A DNA stretch of 64,000 bases. Source: Pantoea alhagi. Its GTDB lineage: Bacteria > Pseudomonadota > Gammaproteobacteria > Enterobacterales > Enterobacteriaceae. Below are positions 38,612 to 48,042 of the stretch, piece by piece. The stretch lies in contig NZ_CP019706.1 in the NCBI RefSeq assembly GCF_002101395.1, forward strand, positions 992,001 through 1,056,000, given 5' to 3'. A model generated the notes under the pieces. That model had not been told where the DNA came from. It searched no databases and saw nothing but the letters and a program-made list of their open reading frames with translations. Numbering within the stretch: the first letter of the stretch is position 1; the number at the start of each line of letters is the position of its first letter. The position numbers and the translations under genes were made by a program.

Positions 38612-41113
38612 TTACTGGCAGATGGTCTGTAGCTGCGTCACGATGCCATCTCTCTCTTCTGGCAGGGTAAAATCAGCGCGGCACTGGCTCCCGGCGCGGC
38701 TGCCCCAGCTCACCTGTAGCGATACCTGCTCAGAAAGGCCGCTCAGCCACACCTCGCCGTTATCGCCAACGATGCTGCTGTAGTCCCCGCTATCGTCAGC
38801 AAACCTGACCGTTGCGCCGAAGGGAACCGGCAGGCCGTTACGCCGGATCAGCTTGACCAGAGCGCGCTCGCCCACTCTGCCGCTGAAATCTGCTCGCACC
38901 ACTGCGCCGCGCGTCGGCACCACCTGTTGCGTGGTCTGCTGTAGCTCAACCGTATCCGGCAGCGACAGTGGATCAAGCATGATCTCGCTTATGCGATAAG
39001 CGCGCAGATAAGGCACCAGCGTATAGCCACGAAAGTCGGTGCGCACGCCGGTCTGATTAAGCACGGAAGCGTTGGCGATGCCCGGCGCTTTAACCAGCGC
39101 CACCGTCTCGCCCAGCGGCTGGCTGAGCGTGATGCCATCCCGATGCGCCACCAGCGCGCCGCTCAGGCCGTAGCTCAGACGTCGGCTATGGCGATCCCAG
39201 GCGTAACCCGCATCCGCTTCGCCATAGGCGCCGCGAAAATCAATCTCACCGCTGCCGCTGCTGCCTTCGTTACGGCTGGTGTAGCCCTGGCGCAGGCTCC
39301 AGCTCAGGTTATGGTCAGCAAGCGCGGTACCGCTCAGTCCGGCCGAGTGGCTGCTACTGCCGTGGCGGGCGCTGTTCATCTGATAGTTGGCCCAGGTGTG
39401 GTCTGCCCAGCGGCTGAGCGGCACGCTGAGCGATAACGCCAGCACCTGATCTTCGCTCGCACTTTTGACGCGCCAGGCGGGATTGAAGGTGCTGCGGTTA
39501 TAGCTGTAGTTCAGGCTGACGCTGATGCCCTGCCAGCTGTTGTTATAGCCAAGGTTCAGGGAGCGCGTCTGATGCTGGTTATCCCGGTACTCTTCCTTGA
39601 TCGCGCTGAGCGTAAGCGACCCCGCTCCCGGCCACAGGCTCTGGGTAAGCGTCAGCTCGGCCCGCTGTCGCCGACGATCCCACTGCCACAGGCGATCGCG
39701 CGTATAGCTCTCCATGACATCGTTCAGGCTGTAAAAACCACTGGTGGCATAGCGGTAGCCCGCCAGCGCCACGCTGGTGCCGGTGTTGATAAAGTTTTTG
39801 CCATAGCGCAGCCGCCAGGCATGCCCCTGCGATCGGTCATGATGGGCAGGCTGGCTATGCGCCAGCGTGGCATCCAGCGAGAACGCCCCCAGCGAGCCAA
39901 GATTTTTCCCAACGCCCGCCACCAGCGAGCGATAGTTCTCCGCCTGCTGCGTGCCGCCATAGAGCGTAAATGCCTGCGGCAGGCCGATGATGCCGGTCGC
40001 CTGGAAAAAGAGATCGCCGCCGTGGTGGTTGCCGTAGCCACGGTACTCGCCGCCGGTGATGCTGTATTTAATGTGTCCTTCACGCTGTAACACCGGCACC
40101 GAGGCAAAAGGCACCACCAGCTGTTGTTCGCTGCCGTCCGCTTCATTAATGATAACGGTCAAATCGCCGCTGCCGCCGGTAGGATAGATATCGGCGATGG
40201 CGAAAGCACCAGGCGCGACGTAGGTCTGATAGATGATCTGGCCGTTCTGATAAACGTTAACCTGCGCGTGGCTGCGGGCAATACCGCGTACCACCGGCGC
40301 ATAGCCTCTCAGGCTGTCCGGCAGCATATCCTCATCCGATGCCAGCTGTACGCCGCGAAAGTTAACGCTGTCATACATGTCGCTGGGGGAGCTGCTCTCC
40401 CCCAGCGTAAGCTGTGCCTGTAGCGGCACGATCTCGCGCTGCGCCCATGTATAAAGGTTGTTCCAGTCGCCCTGCCGATGACGGCTGCGCGACCAGGTGC
40501 TGTAGTTGCGCACCCGCCACGGCCCGATGTTGAGGCCGGGACGCAGGCTTAAAAACTGGCTGTCGCTGTTGTGGCGATGCGCGTCCAGCGCTTCGCTGTG
40601 CGCGCCGCTGAAGCGGTAGTTAAGCAGCAGCGCGTTGATGCCATTATCCCACTGCTCCTGCGGCACTGTATCTCGCGCCTGGTACTGTAACGCCGCCTGC
40701 GGAATGCTTAGCATCAGACGCTGGGCGTTAACATCCAGCCGCGCCGCTGCATCATTAATCTGCGTCAGATCGGCGCAGCCGTCGCTCTGCTGCAGCCCAG
40801 GGTAGCGCGCAATGTTCACGTCGTAGCGTGCCAGATCTTCCACGCTCAGGCAGGGCATCAGATCCTGTGAGTCTGACCCACGAAAGGACACGTCACGCGT
40901 CTCCTGCGGCTGGTTATTTACCACAACCTCAACCCGATAGGTGCCGGGTGGCAGCCGGTTGTTCTCAAAAGCGGAGAGATCGACCGCTTCGTTATTCAGC
41001 CCCTGGCGCTCCAGCAGCGCCGGATTAAAGGTGACGGCATAGCTGCTGTTGGTCTGAATAACCGTCGTAATCATGCACGGCAATAATAAGTGGCGTAATA
41101 TTCCCTCCGCCAT
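38612..41113 (-). CDS. Outer-membrane fimbrial usher (FimD/PapC family)
   Basis: An 833-aa usher. After the signal peptide come the N-terminal chaperone-binding domain (VTFNPALLERQG ... DLSAFENNRLPPGTYRVEVV), the 24-strand barrel with its plug domain (YAPVVRGIARSHAQVNVYQN, GAFAIADIYPTGGSGDL), and two C-terminal domains (GRVGERALVKLIRRNG ... GDNGEVWLSGLSEQ). Length is normal for the family. It receives chaperone-pilin complexes and assembles the fimbria. Located between chaperone and adhesin genes in one operon. Confidence 0.93.
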   Translation of the reverse strand: MAEGILRHLLLPCMITTVIQTNSSYAVTFNPALLERQGLNNEAVDLSAFENNRLPPGTYRVEVVVNNQPQETRDVSFRGSDSQDLMPCLSVEDLARYDVNIARYPGLQQSDGCADLTQINDAAARLDVNAQRLMLSIPQAALQYQARDTVPQEQWDNGINALLLNYRFSGAHSEALDAHRHNSDSQFLSLRPGLNIGPWRVRNYSTWSRSRHRQGDWNNLYTWAQREIVPLQAQLTLGESSSPSDMYDSVNFRGVQLASDEDMLPDSLRGYAPVVRGIARSHAQVNVYQNGQIIYQTYVAPGAFAIADIYPTGGSGDLTVIINEADGSEQQLVVPFASVPVLQREGHIKYSITGGEYRGYGNHHGGDLFFQATGIIGLPQAFTLYGGTQQAENYRSLVAGVGKNLGSLGAFSLDATLAHSQPAHHDRSQGHAWRLRYGKNFINTGTSVALAGYRYATSGFYSLNDVMESYTRDRLWQWDRRRQRAELTLTQSLWPGAGSLTLSAIKEEYRDNQHQTRSLNLGYNNSWQGISVSLNYSYNRSTFNPAWRVKSASEDQVLALSLSVPLSRWADHTWANYQMNSARHGSSSHSAGLSGTALADHNLSWSLRQGYTSRNEGSSGSGEIDFRGAYGEADAGYAWDRHSRRLSYGLSGALVAHRDGITLSQPLGETVALVKAPGIANASVLNQTGVRTDFRGYTLVPYLRAYRISEIMLDPLSLPDTVELQQTTQQVVPTRGAVVRADFSGRVGERALVKLIRRNGLPVPFGATVRFADDSGDYSSIVGDNGEVWLSGLSEQVSLQVSWGSRAGSQCRADFTLPEERDGIVTQLQTICQ

Positions 41114-41143
41114 ATTCTTTTCCTTAATGACAGCGTCGTTCTT

Positions 41144-41827
41144 TTACTGGCTGTGTGGTGAATAAGTCGCCTCAAAGGGTTGAGTGATCGCGCCATAATC
41201 ATTTATCAGCCGCCAGCTTATTTTTCCGGAGCGCGCCGGCTGCGGTAAGGCGTACTGTTTATTGGCAAAGGGCGCGACCCACCCCGGCCCGGCAATCGCG
41301 TTGCCATTAACCTCAAGTGAATGGAAGTTCATGTAATAGGGCGTGGGGTTGGATACCTGCAGTTTTCCCTGCTGCCAGCGCCAGCTAAGTCTGGCCATCT
41401 CAGCACGGGTGATCGTTTTTTCCAGGGCAACGGGACGCCAGATAAGTTTGATCTGTGTTTTAATCGCAATCTGTAAGACGTTCTCATCGTCTACCGCGCT
41501 GGGGATCGATTTTATATTGGCCCAGAACAGGCTTTCCCGATCCTGCGGTAATGGCGCGCCGGTATAGATCAGGCGTAACACGTTCTTTTGCTGGCTATCG
41601 AGGCGAAAAAGCGGTGGTGAGAAGATAAAGGGAGCTTTGCTTTTATCAGGGCTTTCAACCCACGACTGAATTAACCAGACGCTGTTATCCGGATTGGTTA
41701 CGCTAATGGCGGTCTCTTTTTTTGCGCCATGAAAAATAATTCGCGTGCCGCCTACAATAACCCCTGCTGTCGCCGCGCTATTCAGCAGCACCAGCATAAG
41801 CAACCAGCCAAAAATCCATTTATACAT
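41144..41827 (-). CDS. Periplasmic fimbrial chaperone
   Basis: 227 aa from ATG 41827; an upstream TTG at 41851 would extend the signal peptide needlessly. Signal peptide (WLLMLVLLNSAATAG) then the PapD-like N-terminal Ig domain with VGGTRIIFHGAKKETAISV (G1-strand anchor region and conserved Arg) and the family signature LFWANIKSIP. The C-terminal domain follows with KLIWRPVAL. It folds pilin subunits by donor-strand complementation and hands them to the adjacent usher. Confidence 0.92.
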   Translation of the reverse strand: MYKWIFGWLLMLVLLNSAATAGVIVGGTRIIFHGAKKETAISVTNPDNSVWLIQSWVESPDKSKAPFIFSPPLFRLDSQQKNVLRLIYTGAPLPQDRESLFWANIKSIPSAVDDENVLQIAIKTQIKLIWRPVALEKTITRAEMARLSWRWQQGKLQVSNPTPYYMNFHSLEVNGNAIAGPGWVAPFANKQYALPQPARSGKISWRLINDYGAITQPFEATYSPHSQ

Positions 41828-41881
41828 TCCGGCTATCCCTGCAAGAAGCAATGGGCCTGAGCCGACCCATTGCAGGTTGGA

Positions 41882-42403
41882 TTAATTATAATTCATGGTG
41901 AAAGTGGCAACGGCATTAGCCGGGCCAGGCGAAACGCTTGCAGACGTAGCGATATAGCTGGCATAAAACTTCAGGTTGTTAGCCACCTTTTCCTGTAGCT
42001 CATAGGGACTGGAGGCGGTAAACAGCGGCAGTTTGGTCATGTTCTGGTCGTAAAGCTGAATACCGACGCCCGATGCCACGCCCGCGCCAGCATTAAGCGC
42101 CAGTACATCCTGATCGCCATCATAGGTAGGGCCATCAAACTTAACGCGTGCGTTAACCGCCGGGCAATCGGTCAGGGTCAGAACAAACTGGGTGGTTGAG
42201 GCGACAGAGCCTTTCCCGGTAAAGCTGCTTTTATTTACCGAGCCCATAGGGACTATCAGGCTATTGCCGCTGTCGCCCAGTGAAACTACACAGGTATTAT
42301 CAATAACTTCACCATTAAAATTAACCGTCCCGTCGTAGGCCAGCGTTGAAGCCGAGGCGAACAGGAGCGCCATCCCTAATGAGATTTTATTAAGACGTTT
42401 CAT
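41882..42403 (-). CDS. Major fimbrial subunit (FimA-type pilin)
   Basis: A 173-aa pilin with signal peptide to about residue 22 (ISLGMALLFASASTLAYDG). N-terminal extension strand DGTVNFNGEVIDNTCVVSLG, a cysteine pair (NTCVV, LTDCPAV), and a C-terminal strand ending with the penultimate Tyr (ATFTMNYN), all as in type 1-like pilins. It is the first gene of the operon pilin-chaperone-usher-adhesin, so expected to be most highly expressed. The promoter should lie in the AT-rich region 42404-42980. Confidence 0.92.
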   Translation of the reverse strand: MKRLNKISLGMALLFASASTLAYDGTVNFNGEVIDNTCVVSLGDSGNSLIVPMGSVNKSSFTGKGSVASTTQFVLTLTDCPAVNARVKFDGPTYDGDQDVLALNAGAGVASGVGIQLYDQNMTKLPLFTASSPYELQEKVANNLKFYASYIATSASVSPGPANAVATFTMNYN

Positions 42404-42980
42404 ATATATCCTTATGAGCTGATTAAAGGTGATAGACCTGAATGCCCGGAATGGGCACTCTTCCTTTTATTCCCTGGTGCAGCCATGAAAATTATTCGCA
42501 ATGCCGGTAAAAGAGTAGGCAGGCATAACAGAGTTACAGAACGACTATGTTATAAAGCATCATCCAGGCTATTAATTTATTAGCTGAAGCCGCATCCGTT
42601 GCAGTCATAATTACTCAAAGAATTAACCACAGCAGGTGAATTGCTCAGCAACAGCAAAACTACAAGAAAACCGGAAAATGAAAAGTGAAGAATGCATAAT
42701 TCAGGAAATCGAAAAAAAACTTCATAATATAAGAAAACCACAGCGCAACATCAGGCCGAATCAGCAGCTAAAAATGATTAAAATCAAAAAATTAAACCAA
42801 AGTGAATAGGTAATTAAAAATTGAAATATTTAAAAAATATGAAAAATAATATTATACATCCTTTCAATTTACCCTGCGTCCGGTAAGTGATTTGAATGAA
42901 AAACAACGTTATGTTAGCTTGACGCTCTATTCACTCGTTGCGTGTTGTTACTCATGGATTAGGTTGCTGAGGGATTAACC
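42404..42980. other. Divergent regulatory region of the fimbrial operon
   Basis: About 580 very AT-rich bases between the pilin gene and the winged-helix regulator gene. Presumed to hold both promoters and operator sites, probably H-NS-silenced given the base composition. No inverted-repeat phase switch with a neighbouring recombinase was seen. Confidence 0.45.
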
Positions 42981-43466
42981 ATGCTCTACTGCATTAATAA
43001 TAACGTTATCTTCGATCCATTAAAACATACTTTAACCTCAAGTAAATTCTATCCTGAAAAGGATACCCGGCTTAATCAGCCAACCAGCCGCTGCTTATCA
43101 TTATTAATAGAGAGAAAAGGGAGCATTATTACGCAGGAGGATTTTATGAATGAAGTCTGGCGTAAACATGGAATGGAAGTCACCGTCAATACGCTTTATC
43201 AAAACATCTCTATTCTGCGGAAAACATTAAAGCGTGTCGGTATTGATGAAAATATTATTATCACCGTGCCTAAAAAAGGAATTACTCTTTCAGCAAAAGT
43301 TGAGACGATGGCGGATAAAAGCTTTCTCTCCACGTCGCCTCATTTAGTGGCGGAACAACAGGACGATATCCCGCTCAACCGAAAAAGCAGCCTGAGCCTG
43401 TTTTTAGTGCTGTGGATGGCGCTGCTGTTAAGCCTGTTTGCCTTATGGACGGCGTTTAATCAGTGA
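42981..43466 (+). CDS. Membrane-bound winged-helix regulator (ToxR/CadC-like)
   Basis: A 161-aa protein. Residues 1-105 form an OmpR/PhoB-type winged helix of the ToxR group (SRCLSLLIERKGSIITQEDF ... VTVNTLYQNISILRKTL, IITVPKKGITL). A single transmembrane helix near residues 138-157 (LFLVLWMALLLSLFALW) is followed by only a few residues, so there is almost no periplasmic sensor. It is divergent from the fimbrial operon and most likely its activator or repressor. A similar arrangement is common in enterobacterial fimbrial loci. Confidence 0.78.
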   Translation: MLYCINNNVIFDPLKHTLTSSKFYPEKDTRLNQPTSRCLSLLIERKGSIITQEDFMNEVWRKHGMEVTVNTLYQNISILRKTLKRVGIDENIIITVPKKGITLSAKVETMADKSFLSTSPHLVAEQQDDIPLNRKSSLSLFLVLWMALLLSLFALWTAFNQ

Positions 43467-43504
43467 AGCACGATTTTCTTAACGCGCTACGCTATGCTGG
43501 TAGC

Positions 43505-44797
43505 ATGCAGAAAATAAACGAACTTAAACGAGCCAAGCGCCTGGCGCTTTCACTGCTGCTGATGGCGGCAGCCACCTTTATTGCTACGCTGTTTATGCCG
43601 CCCCGACTGTGGGTGAGTGGTTTGAAAGCGGTAGCGGAAGCCGCAATGGTTGGGGCACTCGCCGACTGGTTTGCCGTGGTTGCGCTGTTTCGGCGCGTTC
43701 CGGTGCCCTTTATCTCTCGTCATACGGCCATCATCCCCCGTAATAAAGATCGCATCGGCGAAAATCTGGGCCGCTTCGTACAGGAAAAATTTCTTGATGC
43801 GGACTCGCTGCTGGCGCTGATTCGTCGGCACGATCCGGCACAGCTGATCGGCAACTGGCTGAGCGCGCCGGATAATGCGCAACGGCTGGGGCAGCACCTG
43901 CTGCAGCTGATGCGCGGATTTCTGGATCTTACCGACGATACGCGTATTCAGCACTTTATTCGCCGCGCCGTACATAAAGCGATCGATAAAGTTGACCTGA
44001 CGCAGTCAAGCGCCCTGCTGCTGGAAAGCCTGACCAAAAATAATCGCCATCAGGCGCTGCTGGATGCCGCCGTGGAACAGCTGCTGCGCCTGATCAATCG
44101 CGAAAGCACGCGCGACTTTATCGCCATGCAAATCGTACGCTGGTTGAAGCGCGAGCATCCGATTAAAGCCAAAATGCTGCCAACCGAGTGGCTGGGCGAG
44201 CATAGCGCCGAACTGGTCTCCAGTGCGGTGAACTCACTGCTTGATGATGTCAGCCAGGATCAAGGTCATGAGCTGCGTATGGGTTTTAATTGTGCGGTGG
44301 AAAAACTGATTTTCCGGCTGAAAAACGATCCTGATATGGCGGAGCGCGCCGAAACCATCAAAGGTTATCTGAAGGAAGATGAAGCGCTGAACCGCTATAT
44401 CGGTGAATTGTGGGGCGATTTACGTGAATGGCTGAAAGCGGATCTGAATGCTGAAGATTCACGCGTACGACAGCGCGTGGCGGAAGCGGGTTTGTGGCTG
44501 GGTGAAACGCTGGTGAATGACAGCGCGCTGCGCTCTTCTCTGAATCAGCATATGGAACAGGCGGCGCGTACCGTTGCGCCCGACTTTGCCGCGTTCCTGA
44601 CGCGTCATATCAGCGATACGGTAAAAAGCTGGGATGCGCGTGAGATGTCGCAACAGATCGAGTTAAATATCGGGAAGGATTTACAGTTTATTCGTATCAA
44701 CGGAACGCTGGTGGGAGGCTGTATAGGGCTGCTGCTGTGGTTAATAACGCAGCTGCCCGCGCTGTGGCAAATGCTCAGCGCGGGCCAGAGTCACTGA
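43505..44797 (+). CDS. yjiN: YjiN-like DUF445 membrane protein
   Basis: 430 aa from ATG 43505; a GTG at 43463 overlaps the regulator's end and is less likely because relatives start at the MQKINELKRAKRLAL position. Two transmembrane segments flank a long helical cytoplasmic domain: residues ~13-30 (LALSLLLMAAATFIATLF) and ~408-426 (GGCIGLLLWLITQLPALW). The family hallmark EAAMVGALADWFAVVALFRR with PFISRHTAIIPRNKDRIG follows the first helix. Function unclear; reported only as an inner-membrane protein of unknown role. Stop abuts that of the convergent DUF2382 gene. Confidence 0.9.
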   Translation: MQKINELKRAKRLALSLLLMAAATFIATLFMPPRLWVSGLKAVAEAAMVGALADWFAVVALFRRVPVPFISRHTAIIPRNKDRIGENLGRFVQEKFLDADSLLALIRRHDPAQLIGNWLSAPDNAQRLGQHLLQLMRGFLDLTDDTRIQHFIRRAVHKAIDKVDLTQSSALLLESLTKNNRHQALLDAAVEQLLRLINRESTRDFIAMQIVRWLKREHPIKAKMLPTEWLGEHSAELVSSAVNSLLDDVSQDQGHELRMGFNCAVEKLIFRLKNDPDMAERAETIKGYLKEDEALNRYIGELWGDLREWLKADLNAEDSRVRQRVAEAGLWLGETLVNDSALRSSLNQHMEQAARTVAPDFAAFLTRHISDTVKSWDAREMSQQIELNIGKDLQFIRINGTLVGGCIGLLLWLITQLPALWQMLSAGQSH

Positions 44798-45937
44798 TTA
44801 CTTCTTCAGGCCGGTAAGACGATCTTTTTCAGGATCGCTGCCGGTAGCGGTCAGGTTATCTTTCTCCAGGCCGGTGGTGCCGGTCAGAGGATCCTGATTC
44901 AGGCCAGTGGTACCCGCCAGTTTATCTTTTTCCAGGCCGGTGGCGCCGGTCTGCTCTACTTCTACTTCCTGACGGCGGACGGTATCTTTCACCGTTTCTA
45001 CACGTTCTGAGGTTTCGTTACGTACGCCCACCTCTTCTTTAATGCGTGCAGTTTTGCTTACCGTTGGGATTTCGTGGGATTCTTCCACTTCAATGGTTTT
45101 ATCGGACCAGTCAACGTCGCTCAAATAAGCGGGTTCATCAACGGCGGTACGGAAAACGTCGGCGTGCTGTTCAAACAGCGATACGTCTTCAGCGACTTCA
45201 TCTTCAACGGTATAACGACGCAGACGTACCACACCATCGCTGACCTGACGTTTACCAATAGCCACTTCTTCTTCAGCCAGCTTCAGCGCTTCGGCATCCT
45301 CGCTGCCGGTAAGCGTTGCACCCGCGGTGGTGCCTGCAATGCCGGTTGCCGCAGCGCCTGTCGCGCCAGTACCGGTACCGGTGACCACACCGTTGGTATT
45401 GGCATCATTAACCAGATCGGTTGCGCCCGTTTTACCTGTGGTAGTGTTTTTATCATCCAGTGTGCCCGGCACGCCTGAAGTCGGATTGTTGCTGCCGGTT
45501 ACGCCGTTGGCACCGGCAGTAAAGCCTGCTGAGGTGGTACGCCCGGTAAGATCGTTGGTTTCACCCAGGTGTTCACGCTGAGCGCCAGTGGTGTCTGCAA
45601 CGCCAGAACGATTATAAGAGGCGGAGTAATCGGTGGAATATTGATCCAGCAGCGCTTCAACACGGTCGGCATCTTCTTTCGGTGCGCGTACGGTCAGCAG
45701 CACGCCGCCGCCCTGAATCGCTTTGTTATATTCAGTAGCGTAATCATCATCAACGTCATCGCCAAACAGACGCTGCCAGAAGCTTGGATGACGGATCTCT
45801 TTACCTTCTACGCGTAATCTTTCACCTGAAATAATATCAATATGATTTTCCGCAATACCTTCGGCAATTAATTTTTCTTTAGCCACTTGCGCCTGCTGTA
45901 TCTGATTAAAAGCAGTTACGATTTTTTCGTGTGCCAT
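44798..45937 (-). CDS. DUF2382 (YsnF/AvaK) stress-type protein with repeat tail
   Basis: A 379-aa protein in three parts. Residues 1-105: a GsiB/17M-like domain (VTAFNQIQQAQVAKEKLIAE ... GGGVLLTVRAP). Residues ~110-215: a low-complexity Gly/Thr/Asn linker. Residues ~216-330: the DUF2382 domain (EEEVAIGKRQVSDGVVRLRR, then VEVEQ). The tail contains three to four copies of a TGLEKDxLTGTTGLNQDPLT-like unit. Domains of this type occur in bacterial stress and desiccation proteins; the biochemical role is unknown. It lies 30 bases downstream of a second, shorter DUF2382 gene. Confidence 0.82.
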   Translation of the reverse strand: MAHEKIVTAFNQIQQAQVAKEKLIAEGIAENHIDIISGERLRVEGKEIRHPSFWQRLFGDDVDDDYATEYNKAIQGGGVLLTVRAPKEDADRVEALLDQYSTDYSASYNRSGVADTTGAQREHLGETNDLTGRTTSAGFTAGANGVTGSNNPTSGVPGTLDDKNTTTGKTGATDLVNDANTNGVVTGTGTGATGAAATGIAGTTAGATLTGSEDAEALKLAEEEVAIGKRQVSDGVVRLRRYTVEDEVAEDVSLFEQHADVFRTAVDEPAYLSDVDWSDKTIEVEESHEIPTVSKTARIKEEVGVRNETSERVETVKDTVRRQEVEVEQTGATGLEKDKLAGTTGLNQDPLTGTTGLEKDNLTATGSDPEKDRLTGLKK

Positions 45938-45967
45938 ATAATAGTCTCCTCGTGCTTAGGTTGACGG

Positions 45968-46375
45968 TTAAGTATCTTCCTTGTTGATCTCTATCTCCTG
46001 GCTACGTAATGTCACTTTTTGCTGAAACTGTTCGCTTTTCTTCAGCTTGTGAATATGTACTTCTTCTTTCAATATATAGTGGCGAATAATTTCCACCTGC
46101 TCTTCAATTACCGGCACAATTAACACATCGCCTTCCTGACGAACCTGTGGGAAATAGCCTTCCTCCACCGGTTCATTTTTTTCGATGTGTTCTATCTTAA
46201 CTTCTTCATGCCAGAGCTCGGTTTCTAACAGCTTTTCTGCCGTTGTCGTGGAGCGACTAATACGGATGCGACGGTCAACCACGCGCTGCGTGCTTACCTC
46301 CGCCTGCTCTTCTGCTAACGGAATGGCTTCATGCTGTTCCGTTACTTCTTCATGCGGCGCAATTTTCTTCGTCAT
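45968..46375 (-). CDS. DUF2382 domain protein, short
   Basis: 135 aa consisting almost only of the DUF2382 domain: IPLAEEQAEVSTQRVVDRRI, ETELWHEEVKIEHI and VIVPVIEEQVEIIRHYILKE alternate acidic/basic beta strands. It is the first gene of a two-gene operon with the larger DUF2382 protein. Probably a duplicate that lost or never had the N-terminal domain. Strongly charged and soluble. Confidence 0.8.
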   Translation of the reverse strand: MTKKIAPHEEVTEQHEAIPLAEEQAEVSTQRVVDRRIRISRSTTTAEKLLETELWHEEVKIEHIEKNEPVEEGYFPQVRQEGDVLIVPVIEEQVEIIRHYILKEEVHIHKLKKSEQFQQKVTLRSQEIEINKEDT

Positions 46376-46965
46376 TACTCGCCCTCCATAAAATAGCGCC
46401 GATCAGAATATGCATCGATTATCGAACATTTCCGATAACTTACCGTAATAGTTATAAAGCATAGACCAAACGGGAGTTTATGTAATAATCGGGCACGGCA
46501 AATTGTTAAGAAATATAAATCCTGTTAATAATGAGCGGGTAAACGGACCTGATTATTGTCGTTTTTTCTGGCTTAACGGCTTTCTTGTTTTCCCTTTTAT
46601 CCGCTCTACATTTTCTTTAGCGCCTAACTTGTTATAAATGCAGTAGATTAAACAAGCGCGGCGCGTCGGGAAAAAAGCACCGGGACTATTTACATTTACC
46701 TTATCAGGGCCGTAATAAATGATAAGCTGGAAAAATTCAGATATTTCGCAAGAAAATAAATTTGCAAAAATTAAAAGGCATGACCCTGGTTAACCTTTAT
46801 AAAAATAAAATCACAGGAAAGGATAGAAAAATAAGGAAGCAGGAAGCAGGAAGCAGGAAGCAGGAAGCAGGAAGCAGCGTAAACAGAGCAGGAAAGTCGT
46901 GCAAGAACAACAGCAGCCCGCCAGGCTGCTAAGCCGGTGCGGCAGTAATCTGCCGCACCAGAAGC
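46376..46965. other. Intergenic region with tandem heptamer
   Basis: About 590 AT-rich bases between the DUF2382 operon (promoter near 46400-46470) and the lptG stop. The only notable feature is the heptamer array 46834-46875. No gene seen. Confidence 0.4.
46834..46875. repeat. Six tandem copies of a 7-bp unit
   Basis: AGGAAGC repeated six times without variation. The length suggests slippage-prone variable-number repeats. It is not in a coding frame and is about 90 bases from the lptG stop. Confidence 0.9.
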
Positions 46966-48042
46966 TTAACGTCGCTTCATCAGCATCCAGACGCTGATAG
47001 CAAAGAAGGCCGCGCTGGGCAGCACCGCGCCCAGAATCGGCGGTAAGCCATATACCAGGCTGAGCGGACCAAAGATCTGATCCAGCACATAGAACAGGAA
47101 GCCAAAGCTGATACCGGTCACCACACGCACGCCCATTGATACGCTACGCAGCGGGCCAAAGATAAACGAGAGCGCCATCAGCATCATTACTGCCACCGAC
47201 AACGGCTGGAAAATCTTGCCCCACATATTAAGCCGATAGCGTCCTGACTCCTGACCGCTCTGCACCAGATATTTAGAGTAGTTATACAGCCCACGAATCG
47301 ACAGCGCATCCGGGTCCAGCGCCACCACGCCAAGTTTGTCCGGCGTCAGATTGGTTTTCCACTGACCGTTAATGCTCTGCTTGCCGGTGATCTGTTTGGC
47401 ATCGGTCAGACTGGACTCATCCACCTGCCCCAGATTCCAGCGCCGATGCTCTTTATCCCAGGTAGCGGTAGCGGCATAGCGTACACTCACCAACCGCCGC
47501 TGATCGTTAAAGTTGTAGATACTGACGCCATCAAGTTCATTATTGCCCTTCAGGCGCTCTATATAGATAAAGCTATTGCCATCTTTCGCCCAGAGGCCGG
47601 AATGGGTAGAGAGCAGCGAGCCACCGAGCAGCTGTTGAGCGCGGAAGTTTCGCGCCATCTGCTCGCCCTGCGGCGCAACAAACTCACCGATCGCCATGGT
47701 GAGCAGCACCAGTGGAATGGCGGTTTTCATCACCGACAGCGCGATTTGCAGACGGGTAAAACCAGAGGCTTGCATCACCACCAGCTCGCTGCGCTGCGCC
47801 AGGGTGCCAAGGCCCAGCAACGCGCCAAGCAGCGCGGCCATCGGAAAGAACGTCTCAATATCCTTCGGCACGCTGAGCAGAGCATAATAGCCGGCGTCCA
47901 GCGCTGTGTAGGCGCCCTGCCCGGTTTTGCGCAGCTGATCGACAAACTTAATAATGCCGGAAAGCGATACCAGCATAAAAAGCGTCAGCATAATGGTGTT
48001 AAAGATCGTTTTACCGATATAGCGGTCTAATACGCCAAACAT
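46966..48042 (-). CDS. lptG: LPS export ABC transporter permease LptG
   Basis: 358 aa from ATG 48042 (MFGVLDRYIGKTIF), overlapping the lptF stop by one base; the longer frame runs into lptF. It has six transmembrane segments, three at each end (TLFMLVSLSGIIKFVD; GALLGLGTLAQRSELVVMQA; AVMMLMALSFIFGPL; ISFGFLFYVLDQIFGP), and a central periplasmic beta-jellyroll. The RSELVVMQASG coupling helix meets the LptB ATPase. With LptF it extracts LPS from the inner membrane. Length matches E. coli LptG. Confidence 0.96.
   Translation of the reverse strand: MFGVLDRYIGKTIFNTIMLTLFMLVSLSGIIKFVDQLRKTGQGAYTALDAGYYALLSVPKDIETFFPMAALLGALLGLGTLAQRSELVVMQASGFTRLQIALSVMKTAIPLVLLTMAIGEFVAPQGEQMARNFRAQQLLGGSLLSTHSGLWAKDGNSFIYIERLKGNNELDGVSIYNFNDQRRLVSVRYAATATWDKEHRRWNLGQVDESSLTDAKQITGKQSINGQWKTNLTPDKLGVVALDPDALSIRGLYNYSKYLVQSGQESGRYRLNMWGKIFQPLSVAVMMLMALSFIFGPLRSVSMGVRVVTGISFGFLFYVLDQIFGPLSLVYGLPPILGAVLPSAAFFAISVWMLMKRR

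Noticed and set aside
46834..46875. CRISPR-like repeat array
   Set aside because: Units are 7 bp with no spacers and no cas genes nearby; simple tandem repeat.
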